Positions 1 to 8,991 of a stretch of DNA of 64,000 bases are shown here, one piece after another (the stretch's first letter is position 1; every line of letters starts with the position of its first letter). Source of the DNA: Bacteroidales bacterium (lineage in GTDB: Bacteria > Bacteroidota > Bacteroidia > Bacteroidales > Prolixibacteraceae); the NCBI GenBank assembly GCA_012729335.1, contig JAAYDJ010000036.1:1-64000 (forward strand), in the 5' to 3' direction. Under the pieces are notes generated by a model. It was not told where the DNA came from and made no database searches. It saw nothing but the letters and a program-made list of their open reading frames with translations. The position numbers and the translations under genes were made by a program.

Positions 1-1667
1 GAGGAGGTGGAGGCAGACCTCCCTTTTGAAGCACCGCCGGTGGACGAGGGTGCAGGCCTATGCCCGGATGGGGTGGAAGGTGAGGAGCCTGAAGAGGAGC
101 GGGAAGTGGCTGAAGAGGAACGCGAGGAGCCTGTGGAAGAACGCCGGGGGCCTGAAGAGGAGCGTGATGGTTCGGAGGAGGGGCGTGATGGTGTGGAGGA
201 GGATGGTGCATGGCGGTTCGTGCCAGGGTGTCCTCCCTTCCGGGAACCACTCCGGGAAGGTTCGGCGGGAGTCTGTGGTGCGCGGGTCGGGGAAAACCTG
301 CCGCGGTTCCGGGGGGGATGCTGTTCCGACATGCGGGGAGAGCGGCCTTCCCTTCCGTGGGAAGAATCCTGTTCGCGAGGGCTTGCAGCCTGACGGGCCG
401 CACGGGTATTCCCGCTTTGGCGACGCCAGGAGGAATCACCGGAGGAATCCCTTCCACGGGAAGCCGTTACGGATCTCCCCTCCTGGACCTCCATAAAGGC
501 AGGAGTCTCCTCCTCCGTCGCATCTTCCCCGTCGCCCATGAAGGGATGTTCCTCCACCACGGGCACAGTCTGGCGGATCAGTTTCTGGATATCCTTCAGC
601 CAGGGAATCTCCTCGGCATCACAGAAAGAAATGGCTTCCCCTTCCATGCCTGCCCGGGCAGTACGGCCAATGCGGTGGACATAGGTTTCCGGGATGTTGG
701 GAATGTCAAAATTGATGACCAGGGGCAACTCTTCGATATCGATACCCCGGGCGGCAATATCGGTGGCCACCAATACTCCCGAGCGGCCGCTTTTAAAATT
801 CCCGAGGGCCTGCTGACGGGCACCCTGCGATTTATTGCCATGGATGGCGGCAGCTTCTATACCGCTCTTCTTCAGAATCCTGACCACCTTGTCGGCCCCG
901 TGCTTGGTGCGTGTAAAGACCAGGACCGCCATGCCAGGGTTCTGCTTCAGAAGATGGATCAGCAAGGCCGGTTTCCGCTTCTTTGTCACCATGTATACCG
1001 ATTGCTTCACCTTTTCAGCAGTGGTCTGCTCCGGCTGGATGCTCACCTTCTCGGGATTACCCAGAATCTTGCGTGAGAGCTCTACGATCTCGGGGGGCAT
1101 GGTCGCCGAGAAAAAAAGCGACTGTCGTTTTTGCGGCAACCGGGCGATGATCTTCCTGATATCATGGATGAAGCCCATGTCCAGCATCCGGTCGGCCTCG
1201 TCGAGAACCGACCAGCCAATGTGGTCGAGTGAAACATATCCCTGGTCCATCAGGTCGAGGAGACGGCCGGGTGTAGCCACAAGTACGTCAACCCCCGCCT
1301 CGAGAGCGGTCACCTGCGCCCCCTGCTTGACACCCCCGTAAATCACCGCGTTTTTAATTCCCGTAAATTTCCCGTAGGTGGTGAAACTCTCCCCGATCTG
1401 CAGGGCCAGTTCGCGTGTGGGAGTCACTACCAACGCCCTGATTTTGCGCATGTGGTTGTTCTGTTGCCGCTCCATATAGAGGTGCTGCAGAATGGGAATC
1501 GCAAAGGCCGCCGTCTTGCCGGTGCCTGTTTGGGCACACCCCAGCAGATCTTTTCCACGGAGTAAAATGGGGATCGCCTGTTCCTGAATGGGGGTCGGGG
1601 TTTGATAACCCTCAGCTGTTAAAGCCCTGAGAATAGGCTCTATAATTCCTAAATTTGTGAATGTCAT
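1..1667 (-). CDS. rhlE: DEAD-box RNA helicase, RhlE type (3' end beyond window)
   Basis: ATP-dependent RNA helicase that unwinds short duplexes in RNA metabolism or ribosome assembly. The frame opens at the ATG complementary to 1665-1667 and stays open to the left edge, so at least 555 residues are present and the C-terminus is missing. Visible motifs: F..LG and PTPIQ of the Q motif (residues 4-28), AQTGTGKT Walker A (45-52), PTREL (83-87), DEAD (156-159), SAT (187-189), and [10 protein letters not shown] near 330. After about residue 386 the protein becomes low-complexity, and the last 80 visible residues are mostly Ser, Arg, Pro and Gly with repeated SRSSSG-like units. RhlE proteins usually carry basic Gly/Arg tails for RNA binding, so the Ser/Arg character is unusual. 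No operon partner is visible to the right. Confidence 0.93.
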   Translation of the reverse strand, partial: MTFTNLGIIEPILRALTAEGYQTPTPIQEQAIPILLRGKDLLGCAQTGTGKTAAFAIPILQHLYMERQQNNHMRKIRALVVTPTRELALQIGESFTTYGKFTGIKNAVIYGGVKQGAQVTALEAGVDVLVATPGRLLDLMDQGYVSLDHIGWSVLDEADRMLDMGFIHDIRKIIARLPQKRQSLFFSATMPPEIVELSRKILGNPEKVSIQPEQTTAEKVKQSVYMVTKKRKPALLIHLLKQNPGMAVLVFTRTKHGADKVVRILKKSGIEAAAIHGNKSQGARQQALGNFKSGRSGVLVATDIAARGIDIEELPLVINFDIPNIPETYVHRIGRTARAGMEGEAISFCDAEEIPWLKDIQKLIRQTVPVVEEHPFMGDGEDATEEETPAFMEVQEGRSVTASRGRDSSGDSSWRRQSGNTRAARQAASPREQDSSHGREGRSPRMSEQHPPRNRGRFSPTRAPQTPAEPSRSGSRKGGHPGTNRHAPSSSTPSRPSSEPSRSSSGPRRSSTGSSRSSSATSRSSSGSSPSTPSGHRPAPSSTGGASKGRSASTS

Positions 1668-1760
1668 CTCTTTAAAATAAGGCGCAAAGGTAGTTTAATT
1701 CCCAGTCCGGAATGCCTTACCTCTATTCCGGGGCCCATTCTGACCCATAAATTAACCTGA

Positions 1761-1824
1761 AGGAGGTGGATTTCCCCAGAATAGGAGGGGGATTTCCCCA
1801 GAAAAGGAGGGGGATTTCCCCTGG
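1761..1824. repeat. 22-bp tandem repeat, 3 copies
   Basis: Three direct copies of a 22-bp unit (1761-1782, 1783-1804, 1805-1824, the last slightly short), each with the core GGATTTCCCC preceded by AGGAGG. It lies in the 262-bp gap between the divergent helicase and S9 peptidase genes, so it sits in the upstream region of both. The function is unknown. The same 22-bp period recurs in two other gaps of this window with unrelated sequence. Confidence 0.85.
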
Positions 1825-1929
1825 AACTGCGGCTCCACTTCCGTTTTTGGGCTTTTTTATTAAAATGAGCGGAGTTCCTGACAGCTGTTTTCAGGATTTT
1901 ACGGATATTTAGGGCTTTCACATATATCA

Positions 1930-4725
1930 ATGAGGGTTGTTATGCAAAAGCTATTATGGATAGTGTTCCTGACGTTACCGTGTTGGCTCAACGGCCAGCC
2001 GACGGCTAAAAAGGTACTGTCATCAGGCGACTATGCCGGATGGAAAACCATCTCGGGACAAAAGATTTCAGCCGGTGGGCAACTGCTGGTTTTTGAGGTC
2101 AATCCCCAACAAGGCGACGGTGAGCTTCAAGTGGTTGAGACGGCGTCGGGAAAAACCAGGGTGGTTCCCCGTGGGAAAGGCGCAGGTGTGGCCCCTGCCG
2201 GAGAATTCGTCCTTTTCAGGATTGCACAGCCCGAAGACACCTTGCGGAAAGCCCGTCTTAATAAAGTCAAGAAAGAGGAGATGCCCCGCGACAGTCTGGG
2301 CCTCCTGGTTACCAGCAGCGGAGCCATGATCAAATATCCCGGGTTGAAGAGTTTTTCCTTTTCCGAAGAGCACCCGCAGTGGGTGGCCTTCACCCTGGAG
2401 CCCCGTGCCAACAGGGATACTACCCGCACTGGGCGCAGGGGAAAGGGGCCCGGAATGACCGGCGATGACCTTATCCTGTACCGCATTTCGACGGGTGATA
2501 CCCTCAGGTTTCCCCGCGTGACCGAGTTCGTGTGTCCGAAAAAGGGAGGATCGGTATACTTTATTAGCCAAAAGAAGGATTCCCTGGTAACATGGTCGGC
2601 CCTCCACCGGATGGATGCCCAGACCGGCGGCATAAGCCTTCTTTTCACCTCCCCGGGGTATATGAAGAAACTGGTCACCGATGAGCCGGGGAGACAATAT
2701 GCTTTCCTTTTCTCAACCGACACCGCGGACACAAAGGTGTACGCACTGTACCTGGGCGGGGGAGATGCTGAAGCGCCCCGTTTAATCGCAGGCCCGGAAA
2801 CCCCCGGGATGCCCGCGGGATGGTCCCCTTCGGAGAACGGAACCCTCCGCTTCTCGGAAGCGGGCGATATGCTGTGGCTGGCCACCGCTCCCACTCCCCG
2901 CCAGAAGCCCAAAGACACCATCCCCGATGAGGAAAAACCCCGGGTCGACATCTGGAATTGGCAGGACCCCGACCTGATGAGCCAGCAGCTGAAAGAAGTT
3001 GAACGGGAGAAAAAAAGGAGCTATGCGGCATTGTGGCTTACCGGAGAGGGGAAATTCCTTCAGCAGGCCGACAGTTTGCTTCCCGAGGTGATGCCCGCCG
3101 GCAGGGGCAAAGGGGAGCTGGCACTGGGCGTTTATGACCTTCCCTATCGCAGGATCAGAAGCTGGGACAGGGAAGGGATGGCCGACTACCACCTTGTGGA
3201 CCTGCGCAGTGGGGAGCGGCGGCTGCTGGCTAAAGCCACCGGGAGAGCGCGGCTCTCACCCCGCGGCCGATACCTCTGGTGGTATGAACGCTCCGACAGC
3301 ACCATCCGGGTCCTGCCTACCGGTGATCCGCAAGCCCTCCCCCGGCCCGTCACCCGGGATTTGCCGTTTCCGATTTACAACGAACTGAATGACACCCCCG
3401 GTTCCCCGGGGCCCTATGGGATCGCCGGCTGGAGCAGCGACGAACGCTATCTTTTCCTGTACGACCGTTACGACATCTGGAAAACCGATGCAGAAGGCAG
3501 GGAAGCCCCTGTATGCGTCACCAGCGGATATGGCCGCCAAAACCAGATCACCCTCAGGTACCTCTCCCTGGATCCTGAAGAGGAGTTTATTCCGGGGAAC
3601 AGACTCTCCCTTCTGAGCGCTTTCGACCACCAAACCATGTCGGCCGGCTTTTACAACGCCAACCTCCATGAAGCGGCCACCCCCCGCGCACTGGTGATGA
3701 GCGCCCACTATTACGGAACGCCCCTGAAGGCCAGAAACAGCGACAGGCTTCTATGGACCAGGGAGTCGGCCACCGAATTCCCTGATGTGTGGACCAGCGA
3801 CCTCTCCTTTAGAAAACCGGTGAAGATCAGCAATGCCAACCCACAGCAGGCGCAATTCAATTGGCTGACCACTGAATTGACGGAATGGACCTCCTTCTCC
3901 GGGGAGAAACTCCAGGGGATACTTTACAAACCGGGCGATTTCGATCCTTCGCGGAAATACCCTATGGTGGTATACTTTTATGAGCGGAATGCCCAAAACC
4001 TGCATCGCCATCCGGTACCATCGCCCAGCCGGTCTACCATCAACAGGGCCTTTTATGCCAGCAATGGCTATCTGGTGTTTGTACCCGACATTACATACCG
4101 TGATGGTTTTCCCGGGCAGAGTGCTTATGATGCCATTGTCAGCGGAGTATATGCCCTGGCGGCCACCCGCCCCTGGGTAGACCTCTCCAGGGTGGGATTG
4201 CAGGGGCAGAGCTGGGGAGGATACCAGACGGCCTGGCTGATCACCCGGACCGGGTTGTTTGCGGCGGCCATGGCCGGCGCCCCCGTGAGCAATATGACCA
4301 GCGCCTATGGGGGCATCCGCTGGGAATCGGGAATGAGCCGTATGGCACAGTACGAACAGAGCCAGAGCCGCATCGGAGCCACCCTCTGGGACAAACCCAT
4401 GCATTACCTCGAAAACTCCCCCCTCTTCGCGGCCCCGCAAATCACCACCCCGCTGCTCATCATGCACAATGACAACGACGGCGCCGTGCCCTGGAGCCAG
4501 GGCATCGAAATGTTCATGGCCCTCTCCCGGCTCGGAAAACCCGTCTGGATGCTCAACTATAACGGAGAACCCCACAACCTTAAAGATGAAAGCTGGGCCA
4601 ACCGAATGGACCTCGATAAAAGAATGTTCCAGTTCTTCAACCACTATCTCAAGGGAGATCCTATGCCCGAATGGATGGAGAGAGGCCTCCCGGCCGTCAG
4701 AAAAGGGGAATCCCTGGGATACTAA
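1930..4725 (+). CDS. Secreted S9-family prolyl oligopeptidase-like peptidase
   Basis: Predicted exported serine peptidase of the S9 (prolyl oligopeptidase/dipeptidyl peptidase) family, 931 residues. A hydrophobic signal peptide (about residues 5-22, ending near LNGQ) directs it to the periplasm or outer membrane. The middle, roughly 40-620, looks like the family's beta-propeller, with repeated segments reading like TolB/WD40 blades. The C-terminal alpha/beta hydrolase domain carries the nucleophile in GQSWGG (Ser761), a likely Asp in HNDNDGAVPW (Asp850) and His in GEPHNL (His882), in the expected order and spacing. The start could be ATG 1930 or the in-frame ATG 1942; the signal peptide works with either. 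The gene is monocistronic and ends at a shared hairpin terminator facing the phosphate transporter. The exact peptide substrate cannot be read from sequence. Confidence 0.93.
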   Translation: MRVVMQKLLWIVFLTLPCWLNGQPTAKKVLSSGDYAGWKTISGQKISAGGQLLVFEVNPQQGDGELQVVETASGKTRVVPRGKGAGVAPAGEFVLFRIAQPEDTLRKARLNKVKKEEMPRDSLGLLVTSSGAMIKYPGLKSFSFSEEHPQWVAFTLEPRANRDTTRTGRRGKGPGMTGDDLILYRISTGDTLRFPRVTEFVCPKKGGSVYFISQKKDSLVTWSALHRMDAQTGGISLLFTSPGYMKKLVTDEPGRQYAFLFSTDTADTKVYALYLGGGDAEAPRLIAGPETPGMPAGWSPSENGTLRFSEAGDMLWLATAPTPRQKPKDTIPDEEKPRVDIWNWQDPDLMSQQLKEVEREKKRSYAALWLTGEGKFLQQADSLLPEVMPAGRGKGELALGVYDLPYRRIRSWDREGMADYHLVDLRSGERRLLAKATGRARLSPRGRYLWWYERSDSTIRVLPTGDPQALPRPVTRDLPFPIYNELNDTPGSPGPYGIAGWSSDERYLFLYDRYDIWKTDAEGREAPVCVTSGYGRQNQITLRYLSLDPEEEFIPGNRLSLLSAFDHQTMSAGFYNANLHEAATPRALVMSAHYYGTPLKARNSDRLLWTRESATEFPDVWTSDLSFRKPVKISNANPQQAQFNWLTTELTEWTSFSGEKLQGILYKPGDFDPSRKYPMVVYFYERNAQNLHRHPVPSPSRSTINRAFYASNGYLVFVPDITYRDGFPGQSAYDAIVSGVYALAATRPWVDLSRVGLQGQSWGGYQTAWLITRTGLFAAAMAGAPVSNMTSAYGGIRWESGMSRMAQYEQSQSRIGATLWDKPMHYLENSPLFAAPQITTPLLIMHNDNDGAVPWSQGIEMFMALSRLGKPVWMLNYNGEPHNLKDESWANRMDLDKRMFQFFNHYLKGDPMPEWMERGLPAVRKGESLGY

Positions 4726-4747
4726 GTGAACTTCCCCATATTCTCAA

Positions 4748-4779
4748 AAGCGCCATCCCCTCCACCGGGGATGGCGCTT
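4748..4779. terminator. Bidirectional intrinsic terminator
   Basis: Perfect inverted repeat AAGCGCCATCCCC / GGGGATGGCGCTT with a 6-nt loop, placed between two convergent genes that end at 4725 and 4792. No long U tract follows on either strand, so efficiency is uncertain, but stem and location fit a shared terminator. Confidence 0.75.
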
Positions 4780-4791
4780 CCCCTTGACAAA

Positions 4792-7056
4792 TCAGAGGTA
4801 TTTCCCACTTGAATGGTAGAAGTTGCGGAAGGACTTGACCACATTCACCGTATGGAGCAACAGGTTCCTGGTTTCGGTGAGTGACTTGAAGAAAAGCAGG
4901 GAATTGCGGGTATTCACCTCCAGATCCTTGATCCGCTTCACCTGATCCTTTTCAATGCTGTAGAGTTTTTCGGCGATATTTACCCGTCGGGTCACCAGCA
5001 GATCGATGTTGTCGAATTTGTGTTCCCTGACGATCTCCAGGGCAAAGGTAAAAAAGTCATCGACCGCGCGGATCAGCATTCTGACCTGGGCATTCTGCGA
5101 TTCCGTGAAAGGTTTGTGCTGGTTCTCCATATGCTGCTTCAGGGGATCCACCATGAAGTGGATGGCATGGGCCATTTCCCGCTGGGCATCCACCAGCTGT
5201 ATGTAATGGTAGCCGGCATCGACGTCCACCATTTTCATTTTGGACATCACCGTGATGCTTTTATTCTTCTGTTTTTTGGTTTTGGCATTCAACAGGGTGT
5301 TGCGTTCCATGGCTTCGCGCATGGTGGTGATGTCCTCCCTGATGAAACTGTCGAGGGCATCTGAAAAAATCCGGTTGGTATTGATGATGGTTTTGGCGGC
5401 CTGGTTTTCAGCTTTCTCAATGCGCTTGACCAGTTCATCTTTTTCGCTGATCATTTCCTCCTCCTCGGCATTATTTACAAGGCGCTTTCGGAAAAGAATA
5501 TGGGTACGCACCACCAGGGTAGCGGAAAGCACCATCAGGGCGGCTATGGCAATCCATCCTCCGGCACTGATCAGCCAGGCCACCAGTCCGCTGATGGTAA
5601 AGGCAATGACTGCGGTCAGGAACCACCCTCCCACGACGGTAAAGACGCCTGAGATGCGATATACTGCGCTTTCGCGCCCCCAGGCCCGGTCGGCCAGGGA
5701 ACTTCCCATGGCCACCATAAAGGTCACATAGGTCGTGGAAAGAGGGAGCTTCAGGGAGGTCCCGAAGGCGATCAGGCTGCTGGCCACCACCAGGTTCACC
5801 GAAGCCCTGAGTTTATCGAAGGCCGGCGCTTCAGGGTCATCAGAGGTTTCCACAGGAGCAAACCGTTTCATCAGAAATTGATTTGCCTTATAGGGCATGA
5901 GCCGTTTCAACCGTTTATTAAGGCGCACCGAACTGCGCACAATGGCCCGTGCAATGCCCGAAGAGCCGAACCGTTCGGCGCCTTCCAACTGCCGTCCCAG
6001 ATTCACCTCCGTTTCGGTGACCTTCTTTGCTTTCTTGCTGGTTATAAGGGTAATGACCATGACTACCCCGGAAATCAACAGGAAGAGGAATGGCGTTTCC
6101 ACGTTCCCCAGGAGCATGTCCATGTTAAATGCCGACGGATCGGCAGCCCCGGCGGTCACCCAGGCTTTGAAAGAGGCATATCCGGCAATGGGAACCCCGA
6201 TAAAGTTGACTAGGTCATTGCCGGCGAAAGCCATGGCCAGGGCAAAGGTCCCGGCCAGTACCACCACCTTGAGGATGTCCATCCTGAAAAGCCACCACAG
6301 CACCTGAATGAGTACCGTCCAACCCAAAAGGCTGATCGTCAGAAGCATTCCGGTATGGGCGCTGATCCACTCCGACAGGGGCGTGGCATGGTGCCCCACG
6401 GGCAGGGAGGCAAAGGAACTGCCGTCAATTCCCTTGATCAGGATAAAATAACTGATCATGGTGATGGCCACACCGCCGAAAAGGCTTCCAAAGTACAGGA
6501 GCTTCCGCTCAAAACGGAAAGTAAAGAGAAGCCTGGCCAAATATTGGACCAGGGTGCCGAAGGAAAAAGCGATGAGAATGGAAACCAGGATACCCCCAAT
6601 GATGGCCAGGGCTTTCCCCGTATTGACATACTGGGCCAGGTCGCCGAATGTTCCACCCAGGGCACTGATTTTCACCAGGGAAACGGCAAAGGCCGACCCC
6701 AGCAATTCGAAAACCAGCGACACCGTGGTCGAGGTGGGCAACCCCAGTGAATTAAAGGCATCAAGAAGGATGACATCCGTGATCATCACCGCCAGGAACA
6801 GGATCATGATCTCCGAAAAGGAAAACATGTCGGGGAAAAACACTCCCTTGCGGGCCACTTCCATCATGCCCGTGGAAAAAGTGGCGCCAATGAGGACACC
6901 GAGGGCCGCCATGGTGAAGATCACCCACCTGGGGGCTGCCTTGGATCCTATGGCCGAGTTGAGAAAATTGACGGCGTCGTTGGTGACGCCCACGATGAGG
7001 TCGGAAATCGCCAGGGCAAAGAGAATCACGACGATGACCAGATAGAAATTCTCCAT
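4792..7056 (-). CDS. PiT-family inorganic phosphate transporter with helical C-terminal domain
   Basis: Inner-membrane low-affinity phosphate permease, 754 residues from the preferred ATG at 7056 (MENFYLVIVV); an upstream in-frame ATG at 7167 would add an unlikely 37-residue leader. The two PiT signature repeats are visible as GVTNDAVNFLNSAIGS near the N-terminus and GNDLVNFIGVPIAGYAS in the middle, separated by many hydrophobic segments. After the last membrane segments (about residue 520) come roughly 230 residues of mostly charged helix, resembling the PhoU-like cytoplasmic domain seen in long Bacteroidota PiT proteins. Such fusions may couple transport to phosphate signalling; that is inference here. 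It is convergent with the S9 peptidase and divergent from amtB across a 450-bp gap. Confidence 0.92.
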   Translation of the reverse strand: MENFYLVIVVILFALAISDLIVGVTNDAVNFLNSAIGSKAAPRWVIFTMAALGVLIGATFSTGMMEVARKGVFFPDMFSFSEIMILFLAVMITDVILLDAFNSLGLPTSTTVSLVFELLGSAFAVSLVKISALGGTFGDLAQYVNTGKALAIIGGILVSILIAFSFGTLVQYLARLLFTFRFERKLLYFGSLFGGVAITMISYFILIKGIDGSSFASLPVGHHATPLSEWISAHTGMLLTISLLGWTVLIQVLWWLFRMDILKVVVLAGTFALAMAFAGNDLVNFIGVPIAGYASFKAWVTAGAADPSAFNMDMLLGNVETPFLFLLISGVVMVITLITSKKAKKVTETEVNLGRQLEGAERFGSSGIARAIVRSSVRLNKRLKRLMPYKANQFLMKRFAPVETSDDPEAPAFDKLRASVNLVVASSLIAFGTSLKLPLSTTYVTFMVAMGSSLADRAWGRESAVYRISGVFTVVGGWFLTAVIAFTISGLVAWLISAGGWIAIAALMVLSATLVVRTHILFRKRLVNNAEEEEMISEKDELVKRIEKAENQAAKTIINTNRIFSDALDSFIREDITTMREAMERNTLLNAKTKKQKNKSITVMSKMKMVDVDAGYHYIQLVDAQREMAHAIHFMVDPLKQHMENQHKPFTESQNAQVRMLIRAVDDFFTFALEIVREHKFDNIDLLVTRRVNIAEKLYSIEKDQVKRIKDLEVNTRNSLLFFKSLTETRNLLLHTVNVVKSFRNFYHSSGKYL

Positions 7057-7506
7057 GGATGGTTCTGTTTTCAGGAGCAAAACTACGTAACAAAAACGTC
7101 CCTTCAACAACGAAAACCGGGTTGCATCAAAAAATTGCGGAACGAAAACCGGTCTCTTAACCTGCATAGTTTAAAATGGGCCGCTGATGAAATCACCGCG
7201 ACCAGATTATGCCCGGAGAAAGGTGCAGGATAATTCACATAATTAAATATTTATTTAGTACCCCCCCTTAATTAGGGGGGAGTATGCGTATATTTATATT
7301 ATTTTCTTTGTTACCCCTATGTTAATTTATGGGTATATATGGCTATTATATATCTTTTTGTTACCCATACCCCTATTTTAAGTATACATTTGATTGCAGA
7401 ACGATGTGTTTTCCTACAACCATTGCTGAACCCGCGGGAAAATGGAGGGAAGGAAAGCCGTGGCAAGTGGAGGAGGGAGAAAACCAATTAACCAATACTG
7501 TTTGAT
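7057..7506. promoter_or_regulatory. Divergent control region between the phosphate and ammonium transporter genes
   Basis: A 450-bp gap holding no convincing gene. The central part (about 7220-7400) is strongly AT-rich. It contains a hairpin-forming inverted repeat CCCCCCT-TAATT-AGGGGGG at 7262-7280 and two direct repeats of TTTGTTACCC (starting 7307 and 7367, 60 bp apart), each followed within a few bases by CCTAT. Spacing and position suggest operators for amtB, but the binding protein is unknown. No clear sigma-54 box was found. Confidence 0.5.
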
Positions 7507-8829
7507 ATGAAAAAGAAGTTATTTATGTTGCCCTTGCTGTTGCTGGCAGGGATGAAGGAAGCCCTGGCGTTGGGGCCGGTGAGTTGCGATACGGGAGTTA
7601 CGGCCTGGATGCTGACCTCCACGGCGCTGGTATTGCTGATGATCCCCGGACTGGCCATGTTTTACGGAGGATTGGTGAGGAGCAAGAATGTGCTGGGGAC
7701 GGTCATGCACAGTTTTGCGGCCATGGGCATCATCAGTGTATTATGGGTGGCGGTGGGCTATGCCATGTGTTTTGGCCCGAATGTGGCCGGAGGCTGGTTT
7801 GGCTGGGACTCCGCCTATTTTTTTCTGAAAGGGATCGACACCAGGGTGATGGAAGCCGGGATTCCCGAATATGTATTCTCGATGTTTCAGGGGAAGTTCG
7901 CCATCATCACCCCGGCCCTGATCGCGGGAGCCTTTGCGGAGCGGGTCTCCTTCAAGGCTTACTGCCTGTTTATTGCCCTGTGGAGTCTGTTTGTTTACAA
8001 TCCCTTGTGTCATTGGGTATGGGCTTCTGACGGATTTCTGTTCAACCTGGGAGCCCGTGGGGCCATAGATTTTGCCGGAGGAACGGTGGTGCACATCTCT
8101 GCGGGGGTAAGCGGACTGGTAGTGGCCTTGTTTCTGGGGTCGCGCCGGGGTTATCCTTACCAGGTCATACGCCCGAACAATCTGGTGATTACCATGTTGG
8201 GAGCCGGGTTGCTCTGGGTGGGTTGGTTTGGATTCAATGCCGGAAGCAGCATCTCAAGCGGGCTGAGTACGGCCCAGGCTTTGGTGGCCACCCAGGTGGC
8301 GGCAGCCGCCGGAGCCATGACCTGGCTGATCATCGAAAGCTATCACCAGGGAAAGGCCACCGCCCTGGGGTTTGCCAGCGGTATCCTGGCCGGACTGGTG
8401 GCGGTGACCCCGGCGGCAGGGGTCGTCCAGCCCTACGGCGCCATGGCCCTGGGCATCCTCGCCTCCTGTGTCTGTTACCTGGCCATTCAGCTGAAAAACA
8501 AAATGGGGTATGACGACAGCCTGGACGCATTTGGCATCCATGGCGTGGGAGGCATCGCCGGCGCCCTCCTGCTTACCTTTTTTATCCGTCCCTCCTGGAT
8601 GAAGGAAGCCTCAGAAGCAGCAGGCGGAATGTGGACCACCCTTCAGCAGCTCGGCGTCCAGGCCCTGGCCGTCGGCATCGCCATCGCCTATTCCGCCGCC
8701 ATGACCCTGCTGCTCGTTTTCCTGCTCAACAAGGTCATCCCCCTGCGCTCCTCCGGAGAAGATGAGATGGCTGGCCTTGACCGTACCTACCATGGCGAAA
8801 GAGGCTACGGCATGCTCAACCCCAGCTGA
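7507..8829 (+). CDS. amtB: Ammonium transporter (Amt/MEP/Rh family)
   Basis: Inner-membrane ammonium channel, 440 residues. A cleavable signal-like N-terminus (about 1-22) precedes eleven hydrophobic segments, as in Amt proteins. Family landmarks are present: GLAMFYGGLVR near residue 50, the first pore histidine in NPLCHWVW, and the second in DAFGIHGVGG. Length matches the family. A PII gene follows 158 bp downstream, the classical amtB-glnK arrangement in which PII binds the cytoplasmic face and blocks the pore when nitrogen is plentiful. Regulation probably acts through the AT-rich upstream region with its paired TTTGTTACCC repeats. The gap to glnK is not empty (see the small ORF and the nested inverted repeats). 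Confidence 0.96.
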   Translation: MKKKLFMLPLLLLAGMKEALALGPVSCDTGVTAWMLTSTALVLLMIPGLAMFYGGLVRSKNVLGTVMHSFAAMGIISVLWVAVGYAMCFGPNVAGGWFGWDSAYFFLKGIDTRVMEAGIPEYVFSMFQGKFAIITPALIAGAFAERVSFKAYCLFIALWSLFVYNPLCHWVWASDGFLFNLGARGAIDFAGGTVVHISAGVSGLVVALFLGSRRGYPYQVIRPNNLVITMLGAGLLWVGWFGFNAGSSISSGLSTAQALVATQVAAAAGAMTWLIIESYHQGKATALGFASGILAGLVAVTPAAGVVQPYGAMALGILASCVCYLAIQLKNKMGYDDSLDAFGIHGVGGIAGALLLTFFIRPSWMKEASEAAGGMWTTLQQLGVQALAVGIAIAYSAAMTLLLVFLLNKVIPLRSSGEDEMAGLDRTYHGERGYGMLNPS

Positions 8830-8850
8830 TAAACTTAAATATTTATACAA

Positions 8851-8991
8851 ATGAAAGTCGCATGGTGCTTCGACCACATAAGGACATGTATTATTGCTCC
8901 ATGCGACTTCCATGGGCGTGAAGCACATCAACCGGCTTCACCTCAATATATAACTGAAGAACATAGCATTAACACACAACTATACAAATGA
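8851..8991 (+). CDS. Possible 46-residue ORF between amtB and glnK (unrecognised)
   Basis: An ATG at 8851 opens a 46-codon frame that runs to a TGA at 8989-8991, giving a 4-bp ATGA overlap with the glnK start. Its start context TATACAAATGAAA is the same as that of glnK (TATACAAATGAAAC), as if the initiation region had been copied. The peptide begins MKVAWCFDHIRTC, has three cysteines and no obvious membrane segment. It could serve as a leader for translational coupling. I recognise no family. Against it, the same stretch holds strong inverted repeats that could by themselves explain conservation of the DNA. Confidence 0.35.
   Translation: MKVAWCFDHIRTCIIAPCDFHGREAHQPASPQYITEEHSINTQLYK
8855..8926 (+). 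other. Nested inverted repeats (possible RNA switch or pseudoknot) between amtB and glnK
   Basis: AAGTCGCATGG (8855-8865) is the exact reverse complement of CCATGCGACTT (8899-8909). The adjacent GTGCTTC (8865-8871) is the reverse complement of GAAGCAC (8920-8926). The order A-B-A'-B' means the two stems cannot form as a simple hairpin pair; they would be alternatives or an H-type pseudoknot. Located in the amtB-glnK transcript ahead of the glnK start. Confidence 0.5.

Noticed and set aside
1664-1930. 88-codon minus-strand ORF in the gap before the S9 peptidase
   Set aside because: It is largely made of the translated 22-bp repeats and overlaps the helicase start region; no protein features.
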